A DNA stretch of 64,000 nt from NCBI RefSeq assembly GCF_018070025.1, contig NZ_JAGPYQ010000001.1, positions 1,860,001 through 1,924,000 on the forward strand, read 5' to 3'. This document shows, one piece after another, positions 9,217-17,733 of this stretch. This DNA comes from Streptomyces liliiviolaceus. Lineage in GTDB: Bacteria > Actinomycetota > Actinomycetes > Streptomycetales > Streptomycetaceae. How positions within the stretch are numbered: position 1 is the stretch's first letter; each line of letters starts with the position of its first letter. The position numbers and the translations under genes were made by a program. Below the pieces are notes generated by a model. It was not told the origin of the DNA and searched no databases. It was given only the letters and a program-made list of their open reading frames with translations.

Positions 9217-9268
9217 GGGGTGACGGCGCGGGGTGACAGCCCGGGGTGACGGCCCGGGGTGACGGCCT
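9217..9268. repeat. Four 13-bp iterons GGGGTGACGGCCC in a divergent promoter region
   Basis: The octamer GGGGTGAC begins at 9217, 9230, 9243 and 9256, an exact 13-bp period, with connecting bases GGC/AGC plus GC or CC. It lies in the 9055-9460 gap between the M56 peptidase and the glycosyltransferase. No reading frame with support, and no other clear element, is visible in the rest of that gap. Confidence 0.8.
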
Positions 9269-9460
9269 GGAGGGGTGCAGCGCGGCGCGGTCGTGAGACG
9301 GCCGTGGCTCGCATCCGTACAGGACGGGGAACGCTGTCCGGACGCGCGTCGCGACAACCTCGCGACACCCTTAAGAAGTCGCGTACTTGAGGGGTCCACA
9401 GCATGAACGGCTAGCATCGTTCTCTGATTGTCCGACGAGGTCGAGATCGGGGTGGGCGTC

Positions 9461-10357
9461 GTGTCGGTGGAACCGCGGATCGCGGTGGCCGTGGTGACGA
9501 TGGGGACGCGGCCCGACGAGGTCGACGCGCTGCTCGCGTCGGTGGCCAAGCAAGACGTCGCCCCCGAGCGGATCGTGATCGTCGGGAACGGCTGTCCGCT
9601 GCCGGAGTTCGCCGAGCGGCTGGGCCTGCCCGGTGAGGTCACCGCCATCGAGGTCGACGAGAACCTCGGCTGCCCGGGCGGCCGCAATGTCGCCCTGCGG
9701 CGCCTGCGGGAGTTCGGGGACGTGGACGTCGTCGTCGAACTGGACGACGACGGGCTGCTCGTCGACCCCGATGTCCTGCGCACGGTACGGGACCTGTACG
9801 CCGTCGAGCCGCGCCTGGGCATCGTCGGTTTCCGCATCGCCGACGAGAACGGCGAGACCCAGCGGCGCCACGTACCCAGGCTCGGCGCCAAGGACCCCCT
9901 GCGGGGCGGCGAGGTCACCTGCTTCCTCGGCGGTGGCCACGCCCTGTCCATGGAGATGCTCGCGCAGACCGGGGACTGGCCCGCCGAGTTCTTCTTCGCG
10001 CACGAGGAGACCGACCTGGCGTGGCGGGCCGCCGACGCCGGCTGGACCATCCGGTACGAGCCCCAACTGCTGCTCCAGCACCCGAAGACGTCACCCGCCC
10101 GGCACGCCATCTACTACCGCGTCACCGCCCGCAACCGCGTCTGGCTGGTCAGGCGCCGGCTGCCCCTTCCGCTCATCCCCGTCCACCTGGCGGTCTGGAT
10201 CGCGCTGACCCTCGTACGGACGCGGTCCGTCGGTGGGCTGCGGGCGTGGTTCGGCGGATTCGTGGAGGGGCTGAAGGCGTCCGCCGGGGAGCGTCGGCCG
10301 ATGCGGTGGAAGACCGTGTGGCGGCTCACTCGGCTGGGGCGGCCGCCCGTCATCTGA
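9461..10357 (+). CDS. Family 2 glycosyltransferase
   Basis: The GT-A fold protein of about 298 residues belongs to the rhamnosyl/galactofuranosyl-transferase-like group. Nucleotide-binding start: RIAVAVVTMG. The segment ENLGCPGGRNVALRRL is the typical ENxGfxxGxN motif. LDDDG is the DXD metal motif and HEETDLAWRA the ED catalytic-base motif. A hydrophobic stretch near the C-terminus (LIPVHLAVWIALTLV) suggests membrane association. It probably transfers a sugar to a cell-wall or extracellular glycan; the acceptor cannot be told. The start is uncertain. GTG 9461 follows GGGGTGGG; GTG 9452 and TTG 9428 are in-frame alternatives, the last lacking a ribosome site. Confidence 0.82.
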   Translation: MSVEPRIAVAVVTMGTRPDEVDALLASVAKQDVAPERIVIVGNGCPLPEFAERLGLPGEVTAIEVDENLGCPGGRNVALRRLREFGDVDVVVELDDDGLLVDPDVLRTVRDLYAVEPRLGIVGFRIADENGETQRRHVPRLGAKDPLRGGEVTCFLGGGHALSMEMLAQTGDWPAEFFFAHEETDLAWRAADAGWTIRYEPQLLLQHPKTSPARHAIYYRVTARNRVWLVRRRLPLPLIPVHLAVWIALTLVRTRSVGGLRAWFGGFVEGLKASAGERRPMRWKTVWRLTRLGRPPVI

Positions 10358-10695
10358 GGCGGCGGACGGCGGAGGGGCGGGCCGGTTTCTTCGGGTTTCC
10401 GGTTTCAGATTTCGGGTTTCGCCCGGTACGCGGGTGACTCACGCGTGCTGCGCTGATCGTGCTGATCGCGTTGACTCTCGGACCCGGTCGCGACGGCGAC
10501 ACTCCCCCGAGTCGCGGCGACCTGCGACGCCTACCGCGTACCGGAACGACCGGATCCGATGCGGTGATCAAATCAGGCCACGCCAACCGATCGCTAACAT
10601 GGGCGAACGGTGTGGCGAGGCACGGAGTTTCGCCCGAGGGCCGGCGGAACGTCGGATTCCGGCCGCCCGACGCCGCCGACGGGAAGGGCGAACAG
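10358..10695. other. Gene-free leader of the AfsR-type regulator gene
   Basis: This 338-bp stretch holds a short direct repeat (TTCGGGTTTC at 10390 and again at 10411) and an open frame continuous with the downstream regulator but without family-like sequence. I see no convincing promoter or RNA gene in it. Confidence 0.4.
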
Positions 10696-13600
10696 GTGGG
10701 CGGCGGGACGCGGTCGGAACGGGAGTCCTCCGGACTGCTCGGTACGTCTACGGCCACGTCCATACCCAGGTCCACGGCCACGTCCACGCCCAGATCCACG
10801 TCCACGCCCGCCTCCGGGGCGTCGGTCCCTTTGCCCGGGGCCCTGTCCGGAGCTTCCGCCGCCGCGGGACCCGGCCGGCTGCGCTTCGGGCTGCTCGGGC
10901 CGACCGTCGTGTACGGCGCCGACGGCACAGCCCGGCCGGTCAGCAGCGCCAAGGGGCGCACCCTGCTCACCGCCCTGCTCCTCGAACCGGGACGGGTCGT
11001 CTCCGTGCACGCGCTCAAGGACGCGTTGTGGGGCGGGTCCCCGCCCGCGTCCGCGCACGCCTCGCTGCAGAATCACGTGACCCGTCTGCGACGGCTCCTG
11101 GACGACCCGGACCGTCTGCGGTCGGTGGGCCATGGCTATCAACTGCGCATATCGGAAGACGAGTTGGACGTCGGGCTCTTCGAGGCCCGGGTCGTGGCCG
11201 CCCGCGCGGCGCACGCGCGGCGCGACTGGGGGAGGGCTTCGGCCGAGGCCGTGGCGGCGCTCGCGCTGTGGCGCGGCACCCCGCTGGACGGCTGGTGCCC
11301 GGAGGCCGGCGGGATCGCCCTCGTCCAACGGCTGGAGGAGGCGCGGCTGTTCGCCCTGGAGTGCCGTTACGACGCCGAACTGGAGCTCGGCCAGGTAGCG
11401 GCCGAACGGGGTGTGCGACTCTCCGGGCTCGCTCCCGAATTGGCCGCGCTGGTGGCCGAGTTCCCACTGCGTGAAGCGTTCCACCGGCAGTTGATGCTGG
11501 TTCTGTACCGGACCGGCCGCCAGGCGGAGGCGTTGGCCGTCCACCGCGATCTGCGCGGCAGGCTCGTGCGCGAACTCGGCGTGGAGCCGGGGAACGCGGT
11601 ACGGGAGGCCCATCTGGAGATCCTGCGGGAGCCGGCGGGCGCGCCCACGGAAGCGGGGGCCGCGGTGACCGTCACCCACCGCCGGGCGCGAACCGCCGAA
11701 CGGGCCGTCGTTGAACGAACCGCCGTCGAACGGGCCGTCGCCGAGCGAGCCGCTGTCGAGCGGGTCGCCGTCGAGTCCGGCTCCCGGGGGACCGCCGCGC
11801 CCCTCAGACCTGCCACCACCACGATCCTGGCGGAAACGTTCGCCATGGCTCCGGGTCCGGGTCTGGCCACGGGTCTGGCCACGGCTCCGGCTCTGGCTCC
11901 GGCTATCCCCGCGCAAGCCTCTCGGACCTCCTCCTCCGCCACCGCCGCCGCCGTTCCGAAGCCCGCCCAACTTCCGCCCGTACCGGTCCACTTCACCGGA
12001 CGTGACGCAGCCATCCAGGCGCTGCGCACCGCGCTCCTCCCGGCAGACCCCGCCGCCCCGGCCAGCCCGGTCGACCCGGCAGGCACGGCAAGCCCGTTCG
12101 GGGACGGCCGCCCCCGGATCGCCGTCGTCAGCGGTATGGCGGGGGTCGGGAAGAGCGCGCTGGGCGTCCGGGTGGCGCACGGGCTGCGGTCGGAGTTCCC
12201 CGACGGCCAGCTGTACGTACGCCTGCACGGGGCGACCCCGGGCGTGCCGCCGCTCACCCCCGGGCAGGCCCTCGCCGCACTGCTCCGCGACCTCGGCGTG
12301 GAACCGCGAGGCGTGCCCGAACACCCGGACGCGGCAAGCGCGTTGCTGCGCTCCCTGCTGGCACCCACCCGCACCCTGCTCGTGCTGGACGACGTCGCGA
12401 ACGCCGCCCAGGTCCGCCACCTGCTGCCCGCGGGTCCCGGGTGCGCGGTGATCGTCACCAGCCGTTCGCCCCTGACCGCGCTGGACGGCGCGACGCGCTT
12501 TCCGCTCGCGCCGCTCTCCGACGAGGAGAGCGCCGAACTGCTGCGCGCCGTCTCCGGGCGGGACGGCCTCGACGGCACGCACCCGCTCGTCGGCCTCACC
12601 GGACGGCTGCCCCTCGCCCTGCGGATCGTCGCCGCGCGCCTGGCCGCCCGGCACGTCCTCACCCCGGACGCGCTGGCCGGTCAACTGGCCGCCAGCGACG
12701 AACGGTTGCACCATCTGGAGTACGACGACCTGAGCGTGCGCCGCTCGCTCGCGGTCGCCCTCGACGCACTGCGCGCCTCGGACCGCGAACCCGACCGGGA
12801 CGCCGCCCTCGCCCTGCGCCGGATCGGCGCGCTCGACCTGCCGACGTACGGGATTCCGCTGCTCGCCCGGCTGCTGGGCACCGGCGAACGGCGCGCGGAG
12901 GCCGCCCTCGACCGCCTTGTCGATGTCGCCCTCCTCGACGAGAGCACGTACGGCCGCTACGCCCCCCACGACCTCGTACGGGATTTCGCCCGCGAGGTCG
13001 CCGATCCCGCAGGCCCGGATCCCGGTTCCACCGACATCGCCCTGCGTTGGTACATCGCCTCCGCCCGCCAGTGCGCGCTGGCCCTGACGCCCTCCGGTGC
13101 CGACCGGGACAACCGGCTCGGTACGACCGTCGCCGAGCGGGAGCGCGTGGCCGAGCGGGAGCGCGTGGCCGCCGACGCGGACGGGGATCCGCCCCCGCCG
13201 TTCGGCTCGGCCGCCGAGGCCGTGGCCTGGGGGGACCGGGAGGTGGCGAACGTCGTCGCGCTCGTCGAGGGACGCGCCGCCGTCTCCCCGCTCGTACCCG
13301 TCCTCGTCCGCACCCTCTTCCCGTATCTGCAGCGCCGCGGCCGGCTGCGCGAGCTGGCGGCGCTCGGGCGGCGGGCGCTGGACGTGGCGCGGCGTCTCGG
13401 TGACGACGCCGCCGAGGCGATCGCGCTCTCCGACCTGGCGGGACTGCACTTCATGCAGGGCCGGGCGGGCGAGGCGCTGGTCCTGACCGACCAGGCGCTC
13501 GCGCGCTGGCGCGGTCTCGGCGTCCTGCCGCGTGTCCAGCGCTGTCTGAACAACCGTGGACTGCTGCTCGAAAGCCTGGGCCGGTACGCCGAGTCCGAGA

Positions 13601-14166
13601 CCGCCCTGCGGGAGAGCCTCGAACTGGCCCGGCAGGCGGACGACGCGGACGGTGAGGCCGTCGTCTACAGCAACCTCGGCAACCTGTACGAGCACAGCGA
13701 TCCGCGCGCCGCCATCGAGTGGCACGAGAGGAGCCTCGCGCTCGGGGAGGTCATGGGCGACTCGCGGGTCCGCGAGTCCGGGCACTGCAACATCGGGTAC
13801 GCCCACCTCACACTCGGCGAACCCGCCGGTGCGCTGGAGCACTTCGACCGTGCCCTGAGCATCTCGGACGGGGTCGATTGGCAGAGCGGTGCGCAGACCC
13901 GGCTGGGTCTGGTGCGTGCCCTGCGCGACCTCGACCGCTCGGAGCGGGCCGCCCGGGAGTGCGCCCTGCTGCTGGAGCGGGCCGAGCGGCGCGCCGACCG
14001 CTACACCGCGGGCCTCGCCCGGCACCAGCAGGGACTGCTCCTGCGGTCGGCGGGCCGCACCGAGGAGGCGTACGAGCAGTGGGAACGGGCCCTCGCCGAC
14101 CTCGACGGCACCGACAGCCCGGTGGTCGAGGAACTGAGGGACCTGCTCCTGAGCCGCATCGGCTGA
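10696..14166 (+). CDS. AfsR/SARP-family STAND regulator (wHTH-BTAD-NB-ARC-TPR)
   Basis: This transcription factor of about 1156 residues has, in order: a low-complexity Thr/Ser/Pro N-terminus; an OmpR-like winged helix (about 61-135, LRFGLLGPTVVYG to GHGYQLR); a bacterial transcriptional activation domain (about 150-310); a disordered linker with repeated AVERxAVER units; and an NB-ARC ATPase with P-loop GMAGVGKSALG near 480 and Walker B LLVLDDV near 564. C-terminal TPRs begin about 870. AfsR-type proteins activate antibiotic or developmental promoters, with ATP hydrolysis and TPR contacts as the switch. GTG 10696 is chosen because GGGAAGGG lies eight bases upstream; the frame is open back to 10459. 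No biosynthetic cluster is nearby, so the target is unknown and probably distant. Confidence 0.88.
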   Translation: MGGGTRSERESSGLLGTSTATSIPRSTATSTPRSTSTPASGASVPLPGALSGASAAAGPGRLRFGLLGPTVVYGADGTARPVSSAKGRTLLTALLLEPGRVVSVHALKDALWGGSPPASAHASLQNHVTRLRRLLDDPDRLRSVGHGYQLRISEDELDVGLFEARVVAARAAHARRDWGRASAEAVAALALWRGTPLDGWCPEAGGIALVQRLEEARLFALECRYDAELELGQVAAERGVRLSGLAPELAALVAEFPLREAFHRQLMLVLYRTGRQAEALAVHRDLRGRLVRELGVEPGNAVREAHLEILREPAGAPTEAGAAVTVTHRRARTAERAVVERTAVERAVAERAAVERVAVESGSRGTAAPLRPATTTILAETFAMAPGPGLATGLATAPALAPAIPAQASRTSSSATAAAVPKPAQLPPVPVHFTGRDAAIQALRTALLPADPAAPASPVDPAGTASPFGDGRPRIAVVSGMAGVGKSALGVRVAHGLRSEFPDGQLYVRLHGATPGVPPLTPGQALAALLRDLGVEPRGVPEHPDAASALLRSLLAPTRTLLVLDDVANAAQVRHLLPAGPGCAVIVTSRSPLTALDGATRFPLAPLSDEESAELLRAVSGRDGLDGTHPLVGLTGRLPLALRIVAARLAARHVLTPDALAGQLAASDERLHHLEYDDLSVRRSLAVALDALRASDREPDRDAALALRRIGALDLPTYGIPLLARLLGTGERRAEAALDRLVDVALLDESTYGRYAPHDLVRDFAREVADPAGPDPGSTDIALRWYIASARQCALALTPSGADRDNRLGTTVAERERVAERERVAADADGDPPPPFGSAAEAVAWGDREVANVVALVEGRAAVSPLVPVLVRTLFPYLQRRGRLRELAALGRRALDVARRLGDDAAEAIALSDLAGLHFMQGRAGEALVLTDQALARWRGLGVLPRVQRCLNNRGLLLESLGRYAESETALRESLELARQADDADGEAVVYSNLGNLYEHSDPRAAIEWHERSLALGEVMGDSRVRESGHCNIGYAHLTLGEPAGALEHFDRALSISDGVDWQSGAQTRLGLVRALRDLDRSERAARECALLLERAERRADRYTAGLARHQQGLLLRSAGRTEEAYEQWERALADLDGTDSPVVEELRDLLLSRIG

Positions 14167-14200
14167 TCACCATGGATCGGGTGCGTGCCGCTCGTGTGCA

Positions 14201-14281
14201 CAGCATGTGCGCGCCGCTCGTTACGCGCAGCACGTGCGCGCCACCCGGCGTGCGCAGCCCGTACGCGCCGCCCGGTGTGCT
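14201..14281. repeat. Three 27-bp tandem repeats between convergent genes
   Basis: Copies of CAGC[AC][TC]GTGCGCGCC begin at 14201, 14228 and 14255, a 27-bp period. They fill the space between the ends of the AfsR-like and polymerase genes. Confidence 0.65.
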
Positions 14282-14293
14282 CGCCCGGCGTAC

Positions 14294-16015
14294 TCACTTC
14301 GCGTCCGCGTAGCACTTCACCACCGCCGTGGTGAACGGGAATCGCACCGGCGTCCGACCGAACGTCAGCCGTCCCGCCTCCTCCGCCGCCTCCCGGATGG
14401 CCTCGACCACCGCGTCGGCCTCCTCCTCCGGGCAGTGCACCATCACCTCGTCGTGCTGGAAGAAGACCAGCTCGGCCGCCATGTCCCGGCAGGTGCGCCG
14501 GAGCCCGGCGAGCACGAGAAGGGTCCAGTCGGCGGCACTGCCCTGCACCACGAAGTTACGGGCGAAGCGGCCCCGCGCCCGGGAGTTGCTGGACGCGTAA
14601 CCGGGCACCCAGTCCTGGGCGCCCCCCGGCTCGGCCCCCTCGCCCGGACCGCCGACCTGTTCGCCGGCCTCCTCGCTGTCCGGGATCCCCGCCTCCTCGC
14701 CCGAGGAGTCCGATCCCGCCGCCGGTGGGCAGGTGCGGCCGAGCCAGGTCCGTACGAGCCGGCCCTCCTCGCCCGCGCGGGCCGCGTCGTCCACGTACGC
14801 CACCGCCTTGGGGAAGCGGCGGCGCAGCAGCGCGAGGTTCTTGAGGCCGTCGCCGGACGTCTGGCCGTAGATCGCGCCGAGGACGGCGAGCTTCGCCTGG
14901 GCGCGGTCGCCGGAGAAGGCCCGGTCGGAGACGGACTGGTAGAGGTCGCTCTCGCGGCCCGCCACCTCCATCAGACCGGGGTCGCGGGAGATCGCGGCCA
15001 GTACGCGCGGCTCCATCTGGTCGGCGTCCGCCACGACGAGCCGCCAGCCGGGGTCGGCGACCGCGGCCCTGCGTATGACCTTGGGGATCTGCAGCGCGCC
15101 GCCGCCGTTGGTCACCCAGCGGCCGGTGACGGTGCCGCCCGCCTGGTACTCCGGTCTGAACCGCCCGTCCCGCACCCAGTCCTGGAGCCACGACCAGCCG
15201 TGGGCGACCCAGATCCGGTACAGCTTCTTGTACTCGATCAGTGGCTTCACGGCCGGATGGTCGATGGACTCGATCTCCCAGCGCCGCGTGGACCTCACCT
15301 TGATCCCGGCCTGCGCGAACGCCTTGACGACGTCCGCGGGCAGGTCGGGCCGGACCCGGCGGCCGAACGCGGCCGACACCTCCTCCGTCAGCTCGGCCAG
15401 CCGCCGTGGCTCGCCCCCGCCCGCGTACCGCTCGCCGAGCAGTTCGTGCAGGACCTCCCGGTGTACGTCGGTGCTCCACGGCAGCCCTGTCTCGTTCATC
15501 TCGGTCGCCACGAGCGTGCCCGCCGACTCGGAGGCCGTGAGCAGCCGCATCCGCTCGGGCCGCGCGGTCGCGTCGTGTCTGCGCTGCTGGTCCCCGTACA
15601 CCTCGATGAGCTGGGCCAGCGGTACGTGGACGGGGCGCGGCTCGAAGAGGGAGGACTGCGAGCCGGGCTCCGCCGAACGCTGCGGAGGATCGGGCGGTAC
15701 GGGGCCGCCGTGCAGCCTGGCCAGGGCGGCGGCGGCCGAACGGGGTTCGCCGAGCCGTCCCTCGTGGCCGAGCAGGAGGCTCTCGGCGGCCTCCAGGTCG
15801 TAACACCGCTCCACCCGGACGCCCTCGGCGCGCAGCCGTGGGTAGACCTCCGCCGTCGCCCGCCACACCCAGCGGGTGACGTCCGGACGGGAGCGTACGG
15901 ACTCGGCCAGGTCCGGCTCCCGCAGGAGCGGTCCGGCGGGCAGCCCGTCGGGGCCGAGGGGGGCGAGCTCGGCGCCGCCGTCCTCGGCCGGCGCGAGAGC
16001 CCACCGTCCGGTCAT
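14294..16015 (-). CDS. Family-A DNA polymerase lacking a recognisable exonuclease site
   Basis: The 573-residue protein has a PolA-type palm. TVTGRW...LQIPK is the polymerase core, ADADQMEPRV corresponds to motif A (DYSQIELR), RAQAKLAVLGAIYG to motif B (R-x3-K-x6-YG), and FFQHDEVMVH to motif C (VHDE). The metal-binding Asp/Asp and template Lys/Tyr are kept. The first 170 residues sit where a 3'-5' exonuclease would be, but no DEDD signature is visible. An acidic Gly/Glu-rich insertion (about residues 425-465) interrupts the fingers/palm. Homologues in actinomycetes are usually annotated as bifunctional exonuclease/polymerase. It is a second, non-essential-looking polymerase, possibly for repair or translesion synthesis. 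Confidence 0.85.
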   Translation of the reverse strand: MTGRWALAPAEDGGAELAPLGPDGLPAGPLLREPDLAESVRSRPDVTRWVWRATAEVYPRLRAEGVRVERCYDLEAAESLLLGHEGRLGEPRSAAAALARLHGGPVPPDPPQRSAEPGSQSSLFEPRPVHVPLAQLIEVYGDQQRRHDATARPERMRLLTASESAGTLVATEMNETGLPWSTDVHREVLHELLGERYAGGGEPRRLAELTEEVSAAFGRRVRPDLPADVVKAFAQAGIKVRSTRRWEIESIDHPAVKPLIEYKKLYRIWVAHGWSWLQDWVRDGRFRPEYQAGGTVTGRWVTNGGGALQIPKVIRRAAVADPGWRLVVADADQMEPRVLAAISRDPGLMEVAGRESDLYQSVSDRAFSGDRAQAKLAVLGAIYGQTSGDGLKNLALLRRRFPKAVAYVDDAARAGEEGRLVRTWLGRTCPPAAGSDSSGEEAGIPDSEEAGEQVGGPGEGAEPGGAQDWVPGYASSNSRARGRFARNFVVQGSAADWTLLVLAGLRRTCRDMAAELVFFQHDEVMVHCPEEEADAVVEAIREAAEEAGRLTFGRTPVRFPFTTAVVKCYADAK

Positions 16016-16082
16016 GACGCGAGTCTCGCAGGAGGGTCTGACAATCCGGCCTCAGCGGCCTCGTCGGGTGCGGGTGCGGGTG

Positions 16083-16130
16083 CGGGTGCGTGGGGGTGGA
16101 CCGCGCAGTTCCCCGCGCCCCCGGGAGGGC
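16083..16130 (-). repeat. Single copy of the dispersed GC-rich intergenic element
   Basis: The core CGCGCAGTTCCCCGCGCCCC lies in the gap behind the Clp-N gene. It is one of many copies in the window; see the arrays at 18962, 22717, 36535, 40649, 46985 and 62455. Confidence 0.7.
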
Positions 16131-16142
16131 GGTGACCAGGGC

Positions 16143-16868
16143 CTACTGGAGGGGCTTCTTCAGCTCTTCCAGCGACTTCGCGATGTCCGCCTCGGTCGCC
16201 GTCTTGGTGATGCCGAGTCCGCTCAGCAGGCCCGTACCGGCCTCGTGCTCCAGGAGGGCGAGCAGGATGTGCTCCGTACCGATGTAGTTGTGGCCCAGGC
16301 GCAGGGCCTCGCGGAAGGTGAGTTCGAGGACCTTCTTGGCGCCGGCGTCGAAGGGGACGAGTGCGGGCATGGTCTCCGCGCGCGGCGGGAGACCGGCGCT
16401 CGCGGCCTCGCGTACGGCGTCCAGGGTGACGCCCTGCGCGGTGATCGCCTTCGCCCCGAGCCCCTCCGGTTCGCCGACCAGGCCGAGGACCAGGTGCTCG
16501 GTGCGAATCTGGTCGTTCTCGGCGTTCCTGGCCTCTTCCTGCGAGGTCACCACGATGTTCCTGGCGCGTGGCGTGTAGCGGCTGAAGCCCTGGCTCGGGT
16601 CGAGGTCCGACTCGGCCTTCGGTACGAACCGTTTCTGGGCCGCCTGCCGGGTGACCCCCATGCTCCTGCCGATGTCCGTCCAGGAGGCGCCCGAACGCCG
16701 GGCCTGGTCCACGAAGTGGCCGATCAGATGGTCGGCCACGTCGCCGAGGTGGTCCGCGGCGATCACCGCGTCCTGGAGCTGGTCGAGGGCGTCTTCGTGA
16801 ACCTTCTTGATGGCCTCGATGAGGTCGTCGAGGCGTACGGAGGTGGTGGCACGTGGATTCGTGGTCAT
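16143..16868 (-). CDS. HTH plus Clp-N domain protein (ClpC-like N-domain, no ATPase)
   Basis: The 241-residue protein has an N-terminal helical region with a helix-turn-helix (about 55-85, SWTDIGRSMGVTRQAAQKRF). Two tandem Clp N-terminal repeats follow (RYTPRARNIVVTSQEEA... and FDAGAKKVLELTFREALRLGHNYIGTEHILLALL). It lacks the AAA+ modules of ClpC/ClpA, so it is not an unfoldase. Clp-N domains bind substrates or adaptors (and phospho-arginine in ClpC), so this could be a regulator that senses misfolded or tagged protein. Its start codon abuts two palindromes that overlap a near-perfect promoter, which suggests autoregulation by the HTH. The ATG at 16868 is six bases after the -10 box, so the mRNA is probably leaderless. 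Confidence 0.85.
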   Translation of the reverse strand: MTTNPRATTSVRLDDLIEAIKKVHEDALDQLQDAVIAADHLGDVADHLIGHFVDQARRSGASWTDIGRSMGVTRQAAQKRFVPKAESDLDPSQGFSRYTPRARNIVVTSQEEARNAENDQIRTEHLVLGLVGEPEGLGAKAITAQGVTLDAVREAASAGLPPRAETMPALVPFDAGAKKVLELTFREALRLGHNYIGTEHILLALLEHEAGTGLLSGLGITKTATEADIAKSLEELKKPLQ

Positions 16869-16869
16869 G

Positions 16870-16916
16870 TGTCAACCGTAGGTTGACGGTGTGGGGGTGT
16901 CAACCTCGCGTTGACA
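16870..16916 (-). promoter_or_regulatory. Promoter with twin TGTCAAC-n5-GTTGACA operators
   Basis: On the minus strand TTGACA (16903-16898) is followed after exactly 17 bases by TACGGT (16880-16875), then six bases and the ATG. Two 19-bp palindromes cover these boxes: TGTCAACCGTAGGTTGACG (16870-16888, one mismatch) over the -10 and TGTCAACCTCGCGTTGACA (16898-16916, perfect arms) over the -35. Their centres are 28 bp apart. Confidence 0.85.
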
Positions 16917-16971
16917 GTGCATTCCGGGCCACCCTGATCCGCCCCGATCCGATCCGCCCCGGTCCGTTCGG

Positions 16972-17601
16972 CTACTTAGGGGATGCCACGAGCAGGCGTA
17001 CGGCCAGGCCCGTGAACACCGTGCCGCTGAAGACGTTGAGCGCCCGGGCGACCCGGCGGCTGCGCCGCAGCAGGTCGGAGAGGCGGCCGGAGAGCAGTCC
17101 TACGGAGGCGTCGAAAACGAAGCCCATGACCACGATGGTGACGCCGAGGACGAAGAACTGGCCCATCACATGGCCGAGTCCGGGGTTCACGAACTGCGGC
17201 AGGAACGCCACGTTGAAGAGGATCACCTTGGGGTTGAGCAGGTTGGTGACCGCCCCCTGCCAGAAGGCCCGCCGCCGGCCCGGACCGACGGCGGCACCCT
17301 CCTCGACCGGCACCGAGCGGTCCCGGAAGGCCTTGACCGCGAGGTACAAGAGGTAGGCCGCACCGGCCCAGCGCAGTACGTGGTACAGCGTCGGCAGCGC
17401 CGTGAACAGGGCGGACAGGCCCAACATCGCGGCGACCGAGTGCACGAGCATCGCCGTGGCGACGCCCGCCGCGGCCATCACGCCCGTGACCGGTCCGCCC
17501 CGGCCCCCCATCGCCACGATGAACATCATGTCGGGGCCGGGGCTCACCATGAGCGCGAGCGCGGTGACCAGGAACGCTGCGTACAGAGAGGTGTCGACCA
17601 T
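16972..17601 (-). CDS. LysE/RhtB-family amino-acid exporter
   Basis: The 209-residue membrane protein has about six hydrophobic helices and the family signature SPGPDMMFIVAMGGRGG near residues 20-36, plus the conserved NLLNPKVILFN segment. LysE/RhtB proteins export amino acids (Lys, Arg, homoserine, threonine) or derivatives using the proton gradient; the substrate is not predictable. It is divergent from the DUF2786 gene with 132 bp between. Only a weak ribosome site precedes the ATG. Confidence 0.88.
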   Translation of the reverse strand: MVDTSLYAAFLVTALALMVSPGPDMMFIVAMGGRGGPVTGVMAAAGVATAMLVHSVAAMLGLSALFTALPTLYHVLRWAGAAYLLYLAVKAFRDRSVPVEEGAAVGPGRRRAFWQGAVTNLLNPKVILFNVAFLPQFVNPGLGHVMGQFFVLGVTIVVMGFVFDASVGLLSGRLSDLLRRSRRVARALNVFSGTVFTGLAVRLLVASPK

Positions 17602-17733
17602 GGGGGCATGCTCGGGCCCGCCGGTCGACGGGTCGAGCGATTTTCACCCGCTGAGACGGCCGGGCCGGCGTCGGGGCCCGGGGCGGATCTCCGGGCCGGT
17701 CGACCGTCGCCCCTGCCATGGCACGATCGACGC

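Noticed and set aside
10459-10695. Upstream extension of the AfsR-like regulator from 10459
   Set aside because: The added 79 residues show no family-like sequence, and GTG 10696 has a strong ribosome site at good spacing.
10739-10806. Repeated ACGTCCACGCCCAG-like stretch as an operator array
   Set aside because: It is inside the coding region and encodes a simple Thr-Ser-Pro-Arg repeat, which explains it.
14294-16015. Calling this gene the main polA
   Set aside because: It is much shorter than PolA (about 900 residues), lacks the 5'-3' exonuclease and has an altered motif A.
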